Shown piece by piece: positions 1 to 11,104 of a stretch of DNA of 64,000 nucleotides; the stretch's first letter is position 1, and the number at the start of each line of letters is the position of its first letter. A model generated the notes under the pieces. That model did no database searches and was not told the DNA's origin. It worked only from the letters and a program-made list of their open reading frames with translations. A program made the translations under genes and the position numbers. Source of the stretch: an uncultured Elusimicrobia bacterium (GTDB taxonomy: Bacteria; Elusimicrobiota; Elusimicrobia; Elusimicrobiales; Elusimicrobiaceae). The stretch lies in NCBI GenBank assembly GCA_947306425.1, contig CAMZGO010000001.1, forward strand, positions 186,001 to 250,000, in the 5' to 3' direction.

Positions 1-192
1 AACTTCCATAGGATCTGCTTTGGTTTTTGCTTTAATAATATCTAAAGCATCAAAAACGATTTTTTCAGCAGTGGCTTTCTTCCCTTCAAAATTAATTTTA
101 TTAATGAACCTTGCCATCAGGACAGAATTATATTTATAATCTGCCGGGGGAAGCGGACGGCGGTCTCTTGGTCTTAAACCTTTTCTAGGCAT
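1..192 (-). CDS. rpsG: 30S ribosomal protein S7 (N-terminal part)
   Basis: S7 is a primary 16S rRNA-binding protein that nucleates assembly of the head of the 30S subunit. The visible 64 codons begin MPRKGLRPRDRRPLPP and include MARFINKINFEGKKATAE, the usual S7 N-terminal pattern. The gene runs off the left edge of the window, so about 60% of the protein is missing. It starts 14 bases after the rpsL stop, in the standard rpsL-rpsG (str operon) order, and is probably cotranscribed with rpoBC and rpsL. Confidence 0.95.
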   Translation of the reverse strand, partial: MPRKGLRPRDRRPLPPADYKYNSVLMARFINKINFEGKKATAEKIVFDALDIIKAKTKADPMEV

Positions 193-206
193 ACTAAGTT
201 AATCTC

Positions 207-587
207 CTATTTACCAGCTTTAGGCCTTTTTACACCGTAAAGTGAACGGCCTTGCTTTCTATTTTCTACGCCGCTTGCGTCTAAGGCGCCGCGGATAATG
301 TGATATCTTACACCCGGTAAGTCTTTAACACGTCCGCCGCGAACTAACACGATGGAGTGTTCTTGTAAGTTATGTCCTACACCCGGAATATAAGCGGTTA
401 CTTCCATTTTGGAGGTTAACTTCACACGGGCAACCTTTCTCAAAGCTGAGTTCGGCTTTTTAGGGGTTGTCGTATACACACGGGTGCAAACGCCACGTCT
501 TTGCGGGCAGCTGTTTAAAGCCGGAGCTTTTGTTTTAAACTCCGTTTTGCTTCTGCCGTGTTTGATTAATTGATTTACTGTCGGCAT
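207..587 (-). CDS. rpsL: 30S ribosomal protein S12
   Basis: S12 lies at the decoding centre of the 30S subunit and affects translational accuracy and streptomycin response. The 126-residue product has the family signatures [22 protein letters not shown] and [13 protein letters not shown]. Both lysines at which streptomycin-resistance substitutions usually occur (K43 in PKKPN, and the K of GRVKDLPG) are wild type, so the sequence predicts a drug-sensitive form. The gene follows rpoC by about 19 bases and precedes rpsG. Confidence 0.98.
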   Translation of the reverse strand: MPTVNQLIKHGRSKTEFKTKAPALNSCPQRRGVCTRVYTTTPKKPNSALRKVARVKLTSKMEVTAYIPGVGHNLQEHSIVLVRGGRVKDLPGVRYHIIRGALDASGVENRKQGRSLYGVKRPKAGK

Positions 588-606
588 TTATTTATTTTCT
601 CCTGTT

Positions 607-3600
607 TTATTTTGCTTTCTCTTCAAATTCTCGCTTGATATTTTTGGTAGCTATACCTGTTCCTGCGGGAATTAAATGGCCTACAATTACGTTTTCTTTG
701 AGGCCTTCTAAGTCGTCAACTTGCCCTTTGATAGCTGCATCTGTTAACACGCGGGTTGTTTCCTGGAAGCTGGCTGCTGAGATAAATGACTCAGACGCCA
801 AAGATGCTTTACTGATACCAAGTAAGATAGGTTTTGCAAAAGCAGGTTTTTTACCTTCTGCTTCTAAACGTTCATTTTCCTTTCTATACTCGGATTTGCT
901 AACAATTTGGCCTTTTAAGAAGGTTGAATCCCCAACTTCTTGGATCTTCACATTGCTTAACATTTGGCGAACGATAACTTCAATATGTTTATCGTTAATT
1001 GTAACACCCTGTAAGCGGTAAACCTCCTGAATGGCGTTAAGCAAGAATTCCTGCACTTCTTGAATATCCTTCACGCGCAGCACGTCGTGCGGATCTATAG
1101 CACCATCGGTTAAAGCATCACCTTTTGCAACTTTATCTCCGGTGTAAACTCTTAAGTGTTTACCTTGCGGAATCGGGTAATGCTTTTCTTGTTGAATTTC
1201 CTCATTACTAAGGACTACCTCAGTCAAGCCCTTAGAAGAGGTTTCTAAGCGAATCACACCTGCAAATTCTGCGATAATGGCGGGGTTTCTGGGCGTTCTG
1301 GCTTCAAACAATTCTGCAATACGCGGCAAACCGCCCGTGATATCTTTTGTACCGCCTGTTTCTTTAGCAATTTTTGCTAAAATATCACCCGCTTGAACTT
1401 CTTCACCTTCTTCAACTAATAAGATAGTATCAATAGTTAAAGGGTAAGGAACTTTATCTATAATAATGCGCGGGTTTTTGCGGCCCATTTTGCTGGCGGT
1501 AATTTTGCGTTCAATAATACCTGTAACTTTGTTGCGCTCTTCCTGAAGTGTGATACCTTCCACAACATCAAGGAGTTTAATTTTACCGTTTCTTTCAGCA
1601 ATCAAAGGTAATGAGTGAGGGTCCCATTCAGCCATAATGGTATCTTTGGTAACTTTTGATTTATCGTCAACCAAAATTTTTGCACCGTACGGGATTTTAT
1701 ACTCTTTAACATTGCCTTTTTCATCTTCTACAAAGATTGAGCCGTTTCTGGAAAGACAGAGTTTATTTTCAAATCTGTCTTCAATAATTTTAATATCTTT
1801 AAAGGTAACTTTACCGTTAATTTCTGCCATCGCTTGGGAACGGCTTAAAACACGTGATGCCGCACCACCGATGTGGAAGGTTCTCAAAGTTAACTGTGTA
1901 CCAGGTTCACCGATTGATTGCGCTGCAATAATACCTACCGTATCACCGACACGCGCAAGCATACCGGTTGCCAAACTGTTACCGTAACATTTCGCACAAA
2001 TACCATGTTTAGAGTTACAAGTCAATACGGAACGAACCCTTACAGATTCAACTTCATATTTCTTAACTAAATCACCTTGTGCGGCAGTAATGAGATCACC
2101 GGCTTTAATAATGGTAATTTCCTCATCACCTTTTTTAACTTTGACATCTTCCAAAGAAGTGCGGCCTACTATACGCTCGGAAAGCGGTTCAATAATTTCT
2201 TCACCGCTCTTTAAGTCGCGAAGAACAACACCTTCTGTTGTTCCGCAGTCATCTTCGGTAACTACTAAATTGTGACCAACGTCAATAAGACGTCTTGTCA
2301 AATAACCGGCATCAGCTGTTTTCAGAGCGGTATCTGATAAACCTTTACGACCACCGTGTGTTGAAATGAAGTATTCCAAAACTGACAAACCTTCACGGAA
2401 GTTTGCGGTAATCGGGTTTTCAATAATCTCACCAGCACCGCCGGTAAGTTTCTTTTGAGGTTTTGCCATCAAACCGCGCATACCGGCAAGCTGCCTAACC
2501 TGTTGCCTTGAACCGCGGGCCCCGGAATTAGCCATTAAGAAAACAGAGTTGAATTTTTGTTCCCCTTTCTTAACAGGTTTCTTTTCAACATCTGCCATTT
2601 CTTTAAAAAGTTCTTCGGCGATATCATCTGTAACTTTGGTCCAGATATCGATAACTTTATTGTACCTTTCACCTTCGGTGATAGTACCTGTTTCTGCTTG
2701 TTCCTGAATTGCTTTAACTTTCTTTTGTGCTTCTTTAACTTTCTTTTCTTTGCTGGCAGGAACAATCATATCTGCGATAGAAATTGAAAGGCCTGATTTG
2801 GTTGCATATTTATAACCTAAAGACATAATTCTGTCTAAAAATTGGACTGTTTCATAATGTCCGTATTTCGGGTCTTTATAGCAATCACTCACCATTTTGG
2901 CAAGTTCTTTCTTACCTATATCTTTGTTTAAGAAAGGCCAGCCTTTCGGTAAAATTTGGTTGAAGATGATGCGACCAACGGAAGTATAATCTGTCCACTT
3001 AGAAACATCTTTACCTTCATTTAAGTTCTTTGTGATACCACAAACTTTGATTTTTGCGTGTAAAGAAATTTTGCCGTATTCTAAGGCGGTCAAGGCATCT
3101 TCACTATCAGCGAACAAGGAACCTTCTCCCAAATCATTATCTTTGATTTTAGTGATATAGTTTACACCCAAAACCATATCATGTGAAGGGCTTGCAATAG
3201 GCCTGCCGGAAGCAGGAGATAAAATATTATTTGTTGCAAGCATTAAAGTTCTTGCTTCAATTTGTGCTTCAATCGTTAAAGGAACGTGAACAGCCATCTG
3301 GTCACCGTCAAAGTCAGCGTTAAAAGCAGCACAAGTTAAAGGATGTAACTGTATGGCCTTACCTTCAATTAAAACCGGCTCAAAAGCCTGAATACCCAAG
3401 CGGTGCAATGTCGGAGCACGGTTCAAAAGTACCGGGTGATTTTTGGTAACTTTTTCTAAAATATCCCAAATTTCAGGGCTTACTCTTTCAAGTTTCTTCT
3501 TAGCGGCTTTTAAAGTTACGCCTTCCTTCTTCATTAATTCCCCAATAATAAAGGGCTTAAAAAGTTCAAGAGCCATAAGTTTAGGTAAACCGCACTGATT

Positions 3601-4713
3601 AAGTTTTAAGTTAGGACCTACTACAATAACCGAACGTCCGGAATAGTCCACCCTTTTACCGAGGAGATTTTGGCGAAATCTACCATGTTTACCTTTGATA
3701 GAATCTGACAAAGATTTTAAAGGTCTGCCACCGGGTCCTAAAAATACCTTCCCACGGGCGCCATTTTCAATTAAAGCATCAACTGCTTCTTGCAGTAAGC
3801 GCATTTCGTTATAAACCATTACTTTCGGTGCTTGTAAAGATTTGATATGTTTTAAACGGTTATTTCTGTTAATAATGCGCCTATATAAATCGTTTAAATC
3901 GGAAGCGGCAAAACGGCCACCGTCAAGAGGAACCAAAGGTCTCAAATCAGGAGGAATAACAGGAAGAACAGATAAAACCATCCACTCCGGCCTATTACCT
4001 GAATCTCTAAATTCCTTCATCATTTTTATACGGCGGATAAGTTTTGTTCTTTCGGCTTCACTTTGTGTTTCTTTTAATTCTAATTCAAGAGCAGGAATCT
4101 CTTTATCGAAATCCAAACTTTCAAGAAGTGCTTTTACAGCAGGTGCACCAATATCTGCTTTAAGTTTAGAACCGTATTTTTTGCGGGCTTCACGGACTTG
4201 CTCTTCAGATAAAATATCACCTTTTTTAAAGTCAGTTCTGCCGGTAACGGAGTCAACTGCATCTTCAAGAACAACATAACTTGCATAATAGACAACCCTT
4301 TCAAGGTCAATGGTTCTCATATCAAGTAAAACACCTATTCTTGAAGGCGTCTTTTTTAAGAACCAAACGTGAGTAACGGGAACGGCAAGTTCAATATGCC
4401 CCATTCTTTCGCGGCGGACTTTTGATTCTGTAATTTCAACACCGCATCTGTCGCAGCACATACCTTTAAATTTTACCCAGCGGTATTTACCGCAGGCACA
4501 TTCATAATCTTTAGTAGGCCCAAAGATACGTTCACAGAATAAGCCGTCTCTCTCCGGTTTTAAAGTTCTGTAATTGATTGTTTCCGGTTTTTTTACCTCG
4601 CCATAAGACCAAGATAAAATTTGTTCCGGGCTTGCTATACCTAATTTAATAGCATCAAAATCAAAGAAGTTAAGTTCTCCTGCTTTTTTTGTTTTCTTAT
4701 TTGCTTCAAACAT
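607..4713 (-). CDS. rpoC: DNA-directed RNA polymerase beta' subunit
   Basis: This is the catalytic clamp subunit of RNA polymerase. The 1,368-residue product has the N-terminal zinc ribbon (CACGKYRW...[10 protein letters not shown], about residues 70-93), the active-site magnesium loop [15 protein letters not shown] and the second zinc site (CGTTEG followed by [13 protein letters not shown]). The bridge-helix and trigger-loop region around [20 protein letters not shown] is intact. Length is in the usual bacterial range. It lies 11 bases downstream of rpoB with the conserved rpoB-rpoC-rpsL order. Confidence 0.99.
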   Translation of the reverse strand: MFEANKKTKKAGELNFFDFDAIKLGIASPEQILSWSYGEVKKPETINYRTLKPERDGLFCERIFGPTKDYECACGKYRWVKFKGMCCDRCGVEITESKVRRERMGHIELAVPVTHVWFLKKTPSRIGVLLDMRTIDLERVVYYASYVVLEDAVDSVTGRTDFKKGDILSEEQVREARKKYGSKLKADIGAPAVKALLESLDFDKEIPALELELKETQSEAERTKLIRRIKMMKEFRDSGNRPEWMVLSVLPVIPPDLRPLVPLDGGRFAASDLNDLYRRIINRNNRLKHIKSLQAPKVMVYNEMRLLQEAVDALIENGARGKVFLGPGGRPLKSLSDSIKGKHGRFRQNLLGKRVDYSGRSVIVVGPNLKLNQCGLPKLMALELFKPFIIGELMKKEGVTLKAAKKKLERVSPEIWDILEKVTKNHPVLLNRAPTLHRLGIQAFEPVLIEGKAIQLHPLTCAAFNADFDGDQMAVHVPLTIEAQIEARTLMLATNNILSPASGRPIASPSHDMVLGVNYITKIKDNDLGEGSLFADSEDALTALEYGKISLHAKIKVCGITKNLNEGKDVSKWTDYTSVGRIIFNQILPKGWPFLNKDIGKKELAKMVSDCYKDPKYGHYETVQFLDRIMSLGYKYATKSGLSISIADMIVPASKEKKVKEAQKKVKAIQEQAETGTITEGERYNKVIDIWTKVTDDIAEELFKEMADVEKKPVKKGEQKFNSVFLMANSGARGSRQQVRQLAGMRGLMAKPQKKLTGGAGEIIENPITANFREGLSVLEYFISTHGGRKGLSDTALKTADAGYLTRRLIDVGHNLVVTEDDCGTTEGVVLRDLKSGEEIIEPLSERIVGRTSLEDVKVKKGDEEITIIKAGDLITAAQGDLVKKYEVESVRVRSVLTCNSKHGICAKCYGNSLATGMLARVGDTVGIIAAQSIGEPGTQLTLRTFHIGGAASRVLSRSQAMAEINGKVTFKDIKIIEDRFENKLCLSRNGSIFVEDEKGNVKEYKIPYGAKILVDDKSKVTKDTIMAEWDPHSLPLIAERNGKIKLLDVVEGITLQEERNKVTGIIERKITASKMGRKNPRIIIDKVPYPLTIDTILLVEEGEEVQAGDILAKIAKETGGTKDITGGLPRIAELFEARTPRNPAIIAEFAGVIRLETSSKGLTEVVLSNEEIQQEKHYPIPQGKHLRVYTGDKVAKGDALTDGAIDPHDVLRVKDIQEVQEFLLNAIQEVYRLQGVTINDKHIEVIVRQMLSNVKIQEVGDSTFLKGQIVSKSEYRKENERLEAEGKKPAFAKPILLGISKASLASESFISAASFQETTRVLTDAAIKGQVDDLEGLKENVIVGHLIPAGTGIATKNIKREFEEKAK

Positions 4714-4724
4714 TTTATATGCTC

Positions 4725-7700
4725 CTATTTAGCCTTTTCTTCTTTTACTACGGCTGGGGTCTTAGGATTTTTTTGTATCCTTGGCAACTCCACGCTAAGC
4801 CCTAGGGCTTGTAGTTCTTTCACGAGAACCTTAAATGATTCCGGTACACCCGGCTGGGTCGGTAATTGTCCTTTAACGATGGCTTCATACATTTTTGTTC
4901 TTCCGTTGAAGTCATCAGACTTAACTGTTAAGAACTCTTGTAAAGTATATGTTGCCCCGTAACCCTCAATGGCCCAAACTTCCATTTCGCCGAATCTCTG
5001 CCCACCGAATTGTGCTTTACCGCCTAACGGTTGGCGTGTGATTAAGCTGTAAGGACCTGTTGAACGGCTATGTACTTTATCTTCTACCAAGTGAATAAGT
5101 TTCATAATGTACATATAGCCTATTGTAACCTTTTCCTCAAACGGCTCACCTGTGCGGCCGTCATATAAAGTGATACGGCAATAATCATCCGGTAAATATT
5201 GTTCCGGTACACCTTTTTTGCGTAAAACATCTTTTGCTTTTCTGATTTGTTCTTTAACTTCTTCTTCACTTGGTCCGTCAAATACAGGGGTTGCAGTATT
5301 TATGTTTAAGTGATGTGCTGCCCAACCAAGCATAACTTCTAAGAGCTGCCCTACGTTCATCCTTGACGGTATACCCAAAGGAGAAAGAACGACATCAAGA
5401 GGTGTGCCATCTGGTAAGAAAGGCATATCTTCTTCCGGTAAAATCTTGGCAACAATACCTTTGTTACCATGACGGCCGGAGAGTTTATCCCCAACCTGTA
5501 CTTTGCGTTTTGAAGCAATAAATACTTTTACGGATTTATTGACTACAACTGCCAAGTTTTCATCGCCTGCTTGTAAGAGTTTAATATTTGCGATGTATTT
5601 ATTTAAGGCTTTTTCTTCTAGTTCCTTATAGAGTTCATTTATGCTTTCTTCTGCCTTTTTCAACTCTGCTGCTTTAGAATATTTTTCTTTAGCTTCTTCT
5701 AAAGCAATAGATTTTGCTTCGCGTACGGCAGTAGTATCTGCGATATATTCATCGCGAATCTCTTTCAATTTCTTGACGAAATTAGACATCCTGTCACGTT
5801 TGGTTTTAACAATTTTTTCTAATTCCGTATCAATACTTGCAAGTGCTTCGCGTTTTTCTTTAGCAGAAATGGCTTCAACAACTCTTTTTGTAATTTTCTC
5901 AATCTTGTCATCATAGTTTTTTTCCATACGGACAAAAACTCTGGTACCGATAACTTTACCCGTTGTACCGGGTGGAACACGTAAAGAAGCATCAACTACA
6001 TCATCTGCTTTTTTACCGAAAATTACTTTAAGTAAACGTTCTTCCGGGGTTAGTTGTTGTTCTCCTTTCGGAGTAACTTTACCAACCAAAATATCACCCG
6101 GCCCCACAACCGTCGCCGGTAAAATTATACCGTCATTATCTAAATGGGCCAAAGTATCATTGGCGATATTTGGAATATCTTTTGTAATTTCTTCTGCGCC
6201 AAGTTTTGTGCTTCTGGCATCAATTGAAAACTCATGTAAGTGTATGGAAGTTAAAATATCTTCCTTTACCAAACGGTTTGAAATTAAGATAGCGTCTTCA
6301 TAGTTGTAACCTTCCCAACTCATAAAACCGACAAGCAAGTTGCGGCCTAAAGACAATATACCGTCTTTCATCGCCGGACCGTCAACTAAAGTTTGTCCTT
6401 CTTTTACGAAATCACCTGTTTTTACAAGCGGTTTGTGATTAATACAAGTATCTTGGTTAGAACGTTTATACTTTACAAGTTCATAAGTGTCATATTTACT
6501 TGCTTTCTTGTTTGTATCATTTGTTTCAATAACTATTAAGTCCGCTGAAGATAATACTACTTTACCCGCACGTTTTGCAACAATAGTTGTACCTGAGTCA
6601 TGCGCCACAATTTCTTCTATACCGGTACCGACCAAAGGTGCTTCCGTATTAAGTAAAGGTACACCCTGACGCTGCATGTTACAACCCATCAAGGCACGGT
6701 TTGCATCATCGTGCTCTAAGAAAGGAATTAAGGCAGCTGAAACACTAATAACTTGAAGAGGGGAAATATCCATATAGTCAACTTCCGTAGGTGTAACTAC
6801 AGGATAATCAGCCCTAACACGGCAAGCAACTTGGTCTGTAGCCAAATTACCTTTTGCATCTAAAGGTGTGTTTGACTGCGCTACCATATAATCATCTTCT
6901 ATATCAGCAGTTAAATAAGAAACTTCATCCGTTACTTTTCCGTTTTTAACTTTTCTGAAAGGGGATTCTAGCAAACCATATTCATTTACCTTGGAGTAGC
7001 AAGCCAAAGAAGTTATCAAACCGATATTCGGACCTTCCGGTGTTTCAATCGGACATAAACGACCGTAGTGTGTATAGTGAACGTCGCGAACCTCAAATCC
7101 TGCACGTTTTCTGTTTAAACCGCCGGGGCCCAAAGCAGATAGACGTCTTTTATGTGTAAGTTCTGAAAGAGGGTTAATTTGGTCCATAAACTGTGAAAGT
7201 TGATGGGTACCAAAAAATCTTCTTATACAAACGCGGATTTGTTGATCATTAACCAAAGTTCTGGGAGTAATTTTCTTGTTGCCATTTTCTTTAGTCATTT
7301 TATCGCGGACAATTTTTGCCATTTGCGATAAACCGATACGAACCTGGTTTTCCAAAAGTTCACCGATACCGCGCACACGCCTGTTACCTAAATGGTCAAT
7401 ATCGTCTAACTTGAAAGAAAAATCTTTATACATCTCCGCAGCAGATTCTTCACCGGCATTTAATGCCAAAAGATATTGCAAGGTAACTATTACATCTTGT
7501 GTTGATAAAGTCCTTGCATTATCGGAGGGTTTTGCATATTCTTTATTTTGTTTTTCAAGACGATTAAAGAAATAGTCAAATTTTTTATTGATTTTAAAAC
7601 GGCCTACAAAACTTAAATCGTACCTTTTGATATTTTTAAAAATCAAACTGTCCAAAAAGTGTTCTGCTTGTTCTTTGACAATAAAATCCTGGCCGCGCAT

Positions 7701-8669
7701 TTTTCTGTACACTTCATACTGTGCTTCACCTTTTGTTCTGGGTTCTTCTTTTTTGTTAGCTTCTAAAGTAACTAAAATACCCGGGTTATCTTGGCGGGGA
7801 TTACCGCTTAAGACCTTTATAGTCTTGATTTTGTTTTCTATTAAAATACCGAAGGTTTTATCATCTATCGGGGTTGCGGCTTTTTCATCTAAATTCCAGA
7901 GAACTTCACCTTGTTCATTAACTATATCTTCCGCAGCATAACGGCCGACAACATTATCAATATCACTTAATTTAACTTGCACGGTTTCAGTAGGGTAAAA
8001 CGCTTGCAAGATTTGTGCATTTGTTTCAAGGCCGCAGGCACGCAGGAAAGTGGTTGCGAGGAACTTTTTCTTTTTATCAATACGCACCCACAAAACGTTT
8101 GCGATATCAAATTGGAATTCAATCCATGCACCTCTGTAAGGAATAATACGGGCGACGTATAAACGTTTACCCAAGGTGCTTTGTTGTTTTTCCTCGTCTT
8201 CTTCAAAGATAATACCAGGGGATCTGTGAAGTTGGCTTACCACAACGCGTTCATCACCGTTATATACGAAGCAACCCGCTTCAGTCATAACAGGCAAATC
8301 ACAAAGGAGGATATCTTCTTCCTCTGCTTTAATAAAATCCCTTGTTTCTTTATCTTTTTTAACTTTATAAAAACTTAAACGCAAAGTGGCTTTTAAAGGA
8401 ACGCTGTAAGTGCCGTCCCTGTTTATTGCTTCTATCGGGGAAGCATATTTTTCTTCACCTATGGTATATTTTATAAATTCCAATTTCATGCTCCCGTCTG
8501 GAGCTTCTATCGGGAAAATATCTTCAAATACGCCTTGTAGACCGCGTGTTTCCCTTTTTTTAGGGTCTGTATATCTTTGCAAAAAATTGTTAAATGATTG
8601 ATGTTGCATCGCAAGTAAATGCGTCATTGCAACTTTTGTTTTAATTTTGCCGAAATTTAATTGTTCCAT
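4725..8669 (-). CDS. rpoB: DNA-directed RNA polymerase beta subunit
   Basis: This is the RNA polymerase subunit that forms the other half of the active-site cleft (1,314 residues). The rifampicin region reads [20 protein letters not shown] followed by LSALGPGGL. The residues equivalent to E. coli D516, H526 and S531 are unmutated, so the sequence predicts rifampicin sensitivity. The C-terminal [17 protein letters not shown] block is present. A lysine/glutamate-rich, coiled-coil-like insert of roughly 150 residues precedes the [19 protein letters not shown] motif. It follows rplL after a spacer holding two hairpins. Confidence 0.99.
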   Translation of the reverse strand: MEQLNFGKIKTKVAMTHLLAMQHQSFNNFLQRYTDPKKRETRGLQGVFEDIFPIEAPDGSMKLEFIKYTIGEEKYASPIEAINRDGTYSVPLKATLRLSFYKVKKDKETRDFIKAEEEDILLCDLPVMTEAGCFVYNGDERVVVSQLHRSPGIIFEEDEEKQQSTLGKRLYVARIIPYRGAWIEFQFDIANVLWVRIDKKKKFLATTFLRACGLETNAQILQAFYPTETVQVKLSDIDNVVGRYAAEDIVNEQGEVLWNLDEKAATPIDDKTFGILIENKIKTIKVLSGNPRQDNPGILVTLEANKKEEPRTKGEAQYEVYRKMRGQDFIVKEQAEHFLDSLIFKNIKRYDLSFVGRFKINKKFDYFFNRLEKQNKEYAKPSDNARTLSTQDVIVTLQYLLALNAGEESAAEMYKDFSFKLDDIDHLGNRRVRGIGELLENQVRIGLSQMAKIVRDKMTKENGNKKITPRTLVNDQQIRVCIRRFFGTHQLSQFMDQINPLSELTHKRRLSALGPGGLNRKRAGFEVRDVHYTHYGRLCPIETPEGPNIGLITSLACYSKVNEYGLLESPFRKVKNGKVTDEVSYLTADIEDDYMVAQSNTPLDAKGNLATDQVACRVRADYPVVTPTEVDYMDISPLQVISVSAALIPFLEHDDANRALMGCNMQRQGVPLLNTEAPLVGTGIEEIVAHDSGTTIVAKRAGKVVLSSADLIVIETNDTNKKASKYDTYELVKYKRSNQDTCINHKPLVKTGDFVKEGQTLVDGPAMKDGILSLGRNLLVGFMSWEGYNYEDAILISNRLVKEDILTSIHLHEFSIDARSTKLGAEEITKDIPNIANDTLAHLDNDGIILPATVVGPGDILVGKVTPKGEQQLTPEERLLKVIFGKKADDVVDASLRVPPGTTGKVIGTRVFVRMEKNYDDKIEKITKRVVEAISAKEKREALASIDTELEKIVKTKRDRMSNFVKKLKEIRDEYIADTTAVREAKSIALEEAKEKYSKAAELKKAEESINELYKELEEKALNKYIANIKLLQAGDENLAVVVNKSVKVFIASKRKVQVGDKLSGRHGNKGIVAKILPEEDMPFLPDGTPLDVVLSPLGIPSRMNVGQLLEVMLGWAAHHLNINTATPVFDGPSEEEVKEQIRKAKDVLRKKGVPEQYLPDDYCRITLYDGRTGEPFEEKVTIGYMYIMKLIHLVEDKVHSRSTGPYSLITRQPLGGKAQFGGQRFGEMEVWAIEGYGATYTLQEFLTVKSDDFNGRTKMYEAIVKGQLPTQPGVPESFKVLVKELQALGLSVELPRIQKNPKTPAVVKEEKAK

Positions 8670-8690
8670 TTTTGGTCCCTACCTGTTTCG

Positions 8691-8747
8691 GTGCTCTCCC
8701 TGTTTAGAGCACAAAGTCCTAAACCTCTAAAAAGAGGTTTAGGACTT
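8691..8747 (-). promoter_or_regulatory. two tandem hairpins between rplL and rpoB (attenuator or processing site)
   Basis: Seen in sequence: a perfect 15-bp stem with an AAAA loop (arms 8714-8728 and 8733-8747) and, one base away, a 7-bp stem (8691-8697 with 8706-8712). In the transcript neither is followed by a clear U-run, so complete termination is unlikely. In E. coli the rplL-rpoB spacer holds a partial terminator and an RNase III site that lower rpoBC expression relative to rplJL. By analogy these hairpins probably do a similar job. The function is inferred. Confidence 0.6.
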
Positions 8748-8756
8748 AATATTTTA

Positions 8757-9143
8757 TTAGTTAAGTTCAACAACGCCGCCGGCTTCAGTAATTTTCTTTT
8801 TCATTTCTTCTGCTTCAGCTTTGGCAACGCCTTCTTTCACGGCTTTAGGTGCACCTTCAACTAAGTCTTTTGCTTCTTTAAGACCTAAACCGGTGATTTC
8901 GCGAACGATTTTGATTACTGCAATTTTCTTTGCAGCATCAACTGATTTGAGAACGACGTTAAATTCGTCCTTTTCTTCTGCGGCGGCAGCGGCACCGGCT
9001 GCAGGGGCTGCAGCAACTGCTACAGCGGCGGCTTGTGCCTTTACGCCGAATTTTTCTTCAACTGCTTTAACGAGCTCGGAAAGCTCAAGTACTGTCATTT
9101 CTGCAATAGCATTAAGAATTTCATCTTTTGTTAATTTTGCCAT
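8757..9143 (-). CDS. rplL: 50S ribosomal protein L7/L12
   Basis: This is the stalk protein that recruits translational GTPases to the ribosome (128 residues). The N-terminal dimerisation helix ([20 protein letters not shown]) is followed by an alanine/glycine-rich hinge and the C-terminal domain with [20 protein letters not shown] and the closing EAGGVVELN. It lies downstream of rplJ, as in nearly all bacteria. A GAAAGGAAAT ribosome-binding site precedes the ATG. Confidence 0.98.
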   Translation of the reverse strand: MAKLTKDEILNAIAEMTVLELSELVKAVEEKFGVKAQAAAVAVAAAPAAGAAAAAEEKDEFNVVLKSVDAAKKIAVIKIVREITGLGLKEAKDLVEGAPKAVKEGVAKAEAEEMKKKITEAGGVVELN

Positions 9144-9180
9144 TTTTTATTTCCTTTCATTTCTTGAGTAGCTGCCTTCT

Positions 9181-9244
9181 GTTTAAGCCGAGCTTAAACC
9201 CGTGCATTTATCCTTTCGGACTACTACCGCTCTAAGGCGGGTTT
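9181..9244 (-). promoter_or_regulatory. structured rplJ-rplL spacer
   Basis: The spacer can fold into a 7-bp closing stem (9196-9202 with 9238-9244) around a small hairpin that reads TCCGAAAGGA in the transcript, with a GNRA loop (9211-9220). It can also form an 8-bp hairpin GTTTAAGC/GCTTAAAC (9181-9199) that overlaps and competes with the closing stem. It sits where translation of L12, which is needed in several copies per ribosome, must be uncoupled from L10. The regulatory role is inference. Confidence 0.35.
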
Positions 9245-9252
9245 GATTTCGC

Positions 9253-9783
9253 TTATTTTTTGCTGTTTTCAACAGCTTGAAGTACGTAAGCAAAATCTCT
9301 AATCGGGGCTTGAAGCACTTGCGCGGAACTTGCAACAATGCTGTATAAAGCATTGGCAAATTTGCCGATATTTTCTTCTTTACTACCAAGGGTAGCAAGA
9401 ACTTTAACCTGCGCTTCATCATACCAAGTACCGTCGGTAAAGCCAGCCCTGATTTTAAAGGCCGCATTGGTCTTTGCAAATTCGGTCAAACCTTTTGCAG
9501 AAAGGGCAACATCGCCGTCTTTTTTCAAGATGGCTACTGCTGTCGGCCCTTTCAAAAGGGAAGCATCAACACCTTCAATACCGGCTTGTTTCAAGGCATG
9601 CTCTAAGATAGAATTGCGTTCAACTCTAAATTTACATTTAGCGTCTGCAAGTTTACCTCTTAGATCAGCAAGTTCTGTGAACTTGCAACCCTGATAAGCG
9701 GTAAAGAAAATGCCCGCTGCTTCTTTAATGTCATTTGCTAGTCCAAGGGACCTTTCTTTTTTTTGTTCTTTTGTTAAGTTCAT
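9253..9783 (-). CDS. rplJ: 50S ribosomal protein L10
   Basis: L10 anchors L7/L12 dimers to 23S rRNA and in many bacteria represses its own operon by binding the mRNA leader. The 176-residue product has the typical start MNLTKEQKKERSLGLANDIK, the FRVERNSILEHALKQAG block and the LLKGPTAVAI motif (usually GPT). It is first in the operon; rplK and rplA are not adjacent here. A structured leader and promoter lie upstream. Confidence 0.95.
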   Translation of the reverse strand: MNLTKEQKKERSLGLANDIKEAAGIFFTAYQGCKFTELADLRGKLADAKCKFRVERNSILEHALKQAGIEGVDASLLKGPTAVAILKKDGDVALSAKGLTEFAKTNAAFKIRAGFTDGTWYDEAQVKVLATLGSKEENIGKFANALYSIVASSAQVLQAPIRDFAYVLQAVENSKK

Positions 9784-9845
9784 ACTTTTAACAATTTACT
9801 ACTTTACTGCTTTCGCCCTTATTTTTTGTTCTTAAAGTTTTCTTT

Positions 9846-9995
9846 AAACGCAAAAAACGCGGGCAGAAATCCCACTAACATACAGTTAAAACTGCTGTTT
9901 AAAATTTACCGTCGTAAAATACCTTTTTGGGCTTTACTTTTTTAAACGGAAAACGGGCATCTTAAAGCACCACTCCTATATAAAATTGCTTTAAG
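9846..9995 (-). promoter_or_regulatory. candidate ribosomal protein L10 leader RNA
   Basis: The transcript upstream of rplJ is about 215 nt and structured. It has complementary segments ACTTAAAGCA and TGCTTTAAGA. Near its end is a GUGGG-AUUUCUG-CCCGC hairpin (stem 9859-9863 with 9871-9875) followed by a U-run (9852-9857), which resembles an intrinsic terminator. Position, size and the late GGGAUUU-type hairpin fit the known L10 leader family, which senses free L10-L12. The family assignment is from memory of the motif and was not tested with a covariance model. Confidence 0.55.
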
Positions 9996-10007
9996 TAACC
10001 TTATAAT

Positions 10008-10036
10008 ATTATATCAATTTAAGCTGCCATTTGCAA
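10008..10036 (-). promoter_or_regulatory. promoter of rplJLrpoBC
   Basis: The minus strand reads TTGCAA (10031-10036), a 17-bp spacer and TATAAT (10008-10013). A TG one base before the -10 makes it an extended -10. A second TTGATATAAT lies about 60 bp upstream (near 10070) and could be another start. The promoter places transcription at about 10001, in front of the L10-leader-like RNA. Confidence 0.7.
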
Positions 10037-10083
10037 CAAGCAAAGATTATCCGCAAACTTCTAATTATATTATATCAAATTTT

Positions 10084-10917
10084 TTAATTATTTTGTGTGA
10101 TTTCTTCCAGGTTAATTGTTTCTCTTTCCTCTTTTTCTTCTTGCGGCTTTATACCTGCTAAAGATAAGTAAAATACAGTATAGAAACAGGTAGTAAATAC
10201 AGAAATAATAATCTGACAAATGAAGGAAAGTATATTTCCGACTATTGCCAAATTAATTTTAGATAAGGCATAAGCCACTGCCATAACAATTCCTGTTGCA
10301 ACAATTATTGAGATTGCTAACAAAAGAACATACCCTATTATTTTAAGCCAACTGCTGATAGCCAAAGTCCATGCTTCGGATAAAATTCCCCAAAATTTAC
10401 CTTCTTTGCATAAAATGCCATAAAAGGCAGTAAAGAAAAACGGCAAACAAAAAATTAAAACAGGAATTGTTATCAGGATGCCATATTTACCTAATAAAAT
10501 TGTAAAAAATGCAGAAATTACGATAATTGCCACAAAGATAAGTATGGAAAGAAATATTACTTTCCAAATTTTCTTTAAAGTTTCAAAAAAAGCTTCTTTA
10601 ACAAAACCTTGCCCGATAAGCATTGTATTCCTAACAATAAGAACAACCCAAAAACCTGTCATATAAAACAAGAAAGCAAAAGCAGTTGCGAGTATTCCCA
10701 AAACAATAATTTTCGGGAGCATTGCGCTTATAATATCCATATTTTCCGGTCCCATAGCAGCCAGGGCCATTATCTCCTGCCCGAAAAATAATGCCGACAT
10801 AATACCAAAAATAACTGCAAGAACTAACAAAGAGGCATAAATGCCCGTAATTTTCCAGAATGATTTTTTGAAAACATCTGTTGTGTTTTTAAGAATTACC
10901 CCAAAAGTATTGTTCAT
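10084..10917 (-). CDS. multi-pass membrane protein of unknown function
   Basis: I do not recognise this 277-residue protein. It has about six hydrophobic segments, starting near residues 25-45 (IYASLLVLAVIFGIMSALFF), 70-115, 118-145, 150-170, 190-215 and 225-255. The ends are short and polar and the tail is acidic. The layout resembles generic glycerophosphodiester phosphodiesterase-type or DUF membrane domains, without a visible catalytic motif. It is a single gene with a consensus promoter and a GGAGG ribosome-binding site. Confidence 0.7.
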   Translation of the reverse strand: MNNTFGVILKNTTDVFKKSFWKITGIYASLLVLAVIFGIMSALFFGQEIMALAAMGPENMDIISAMLPKIIVLGILATAFAFLFYMTGFWVVLIVRNTMLIGQGFVKEAFFETLKKIWKVIFLSILIFVAIIVISAFFTILLGKYGILITIPVLIFCLPFFFTAFYGILCKEGKFWGILSEAWTLAISSWLKIIGYVLLLAISIIVATGIVMAVAYALSKINLAIVGNILSFICQIIISVFTTCFYTVFYLSLAGIKPQEEKEERETINLEEITQNN

Positions 10918-10952
10918 AAACGAACCTCCGAATTTAACTTCCTAACGTAAGA

Positions 10953-10981
10953 ATTATAATAAAATTGTTTTGCCTTGTCAA
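10953..10981 (-). promoter_or_regulatory. consensus sigma-70 promoter for the membrane protein gene
   Basis: The minus strand carries TTGACA (10976-10981), exactly 17 bp, then TATAAT (10953-10958), matching the vegetative promoter consensus at every position. The start codon lies about 36 bp downstream of the -10 box, with a GGAGG site between. Confidence 0.8.
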
Positions 10982-11056
10982 TTACACATTGAAAAACCAA
11001 ACCGACACGATTATTCGGCAAATAATAATAATTGTAAATTTTCTATACTCACCCAC

Positions 11057-11085
11057 TTGAATTTTTTCTCTTAAACCGCTATACT
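11057..11085 (+). promoter_or_regulatory. promoter of the GH13 gene
   Basis: TTGAAT (11057-11062), a 17-bp spacer and TATACT (11080-11085) lie 19 bp before the ATG. A TAGGGG element just upstream of the start codon is the likely ribosome-binding site. Confidence 0.65.
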
Positions 11086-11104
11086 ATTATTTTAGGGGTA
11101 CAAA

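Noticed and set aside
3842-4279. 145-codon plus-strand ORF opposite rpoC, and similar antisense ORFs opposite rpoB, gyrB and the DnaA-like gene
   Set aside because: They mirror codon use of strongly supported genes on the other strand and lack ribosome-binding sites and recognisable motifs.
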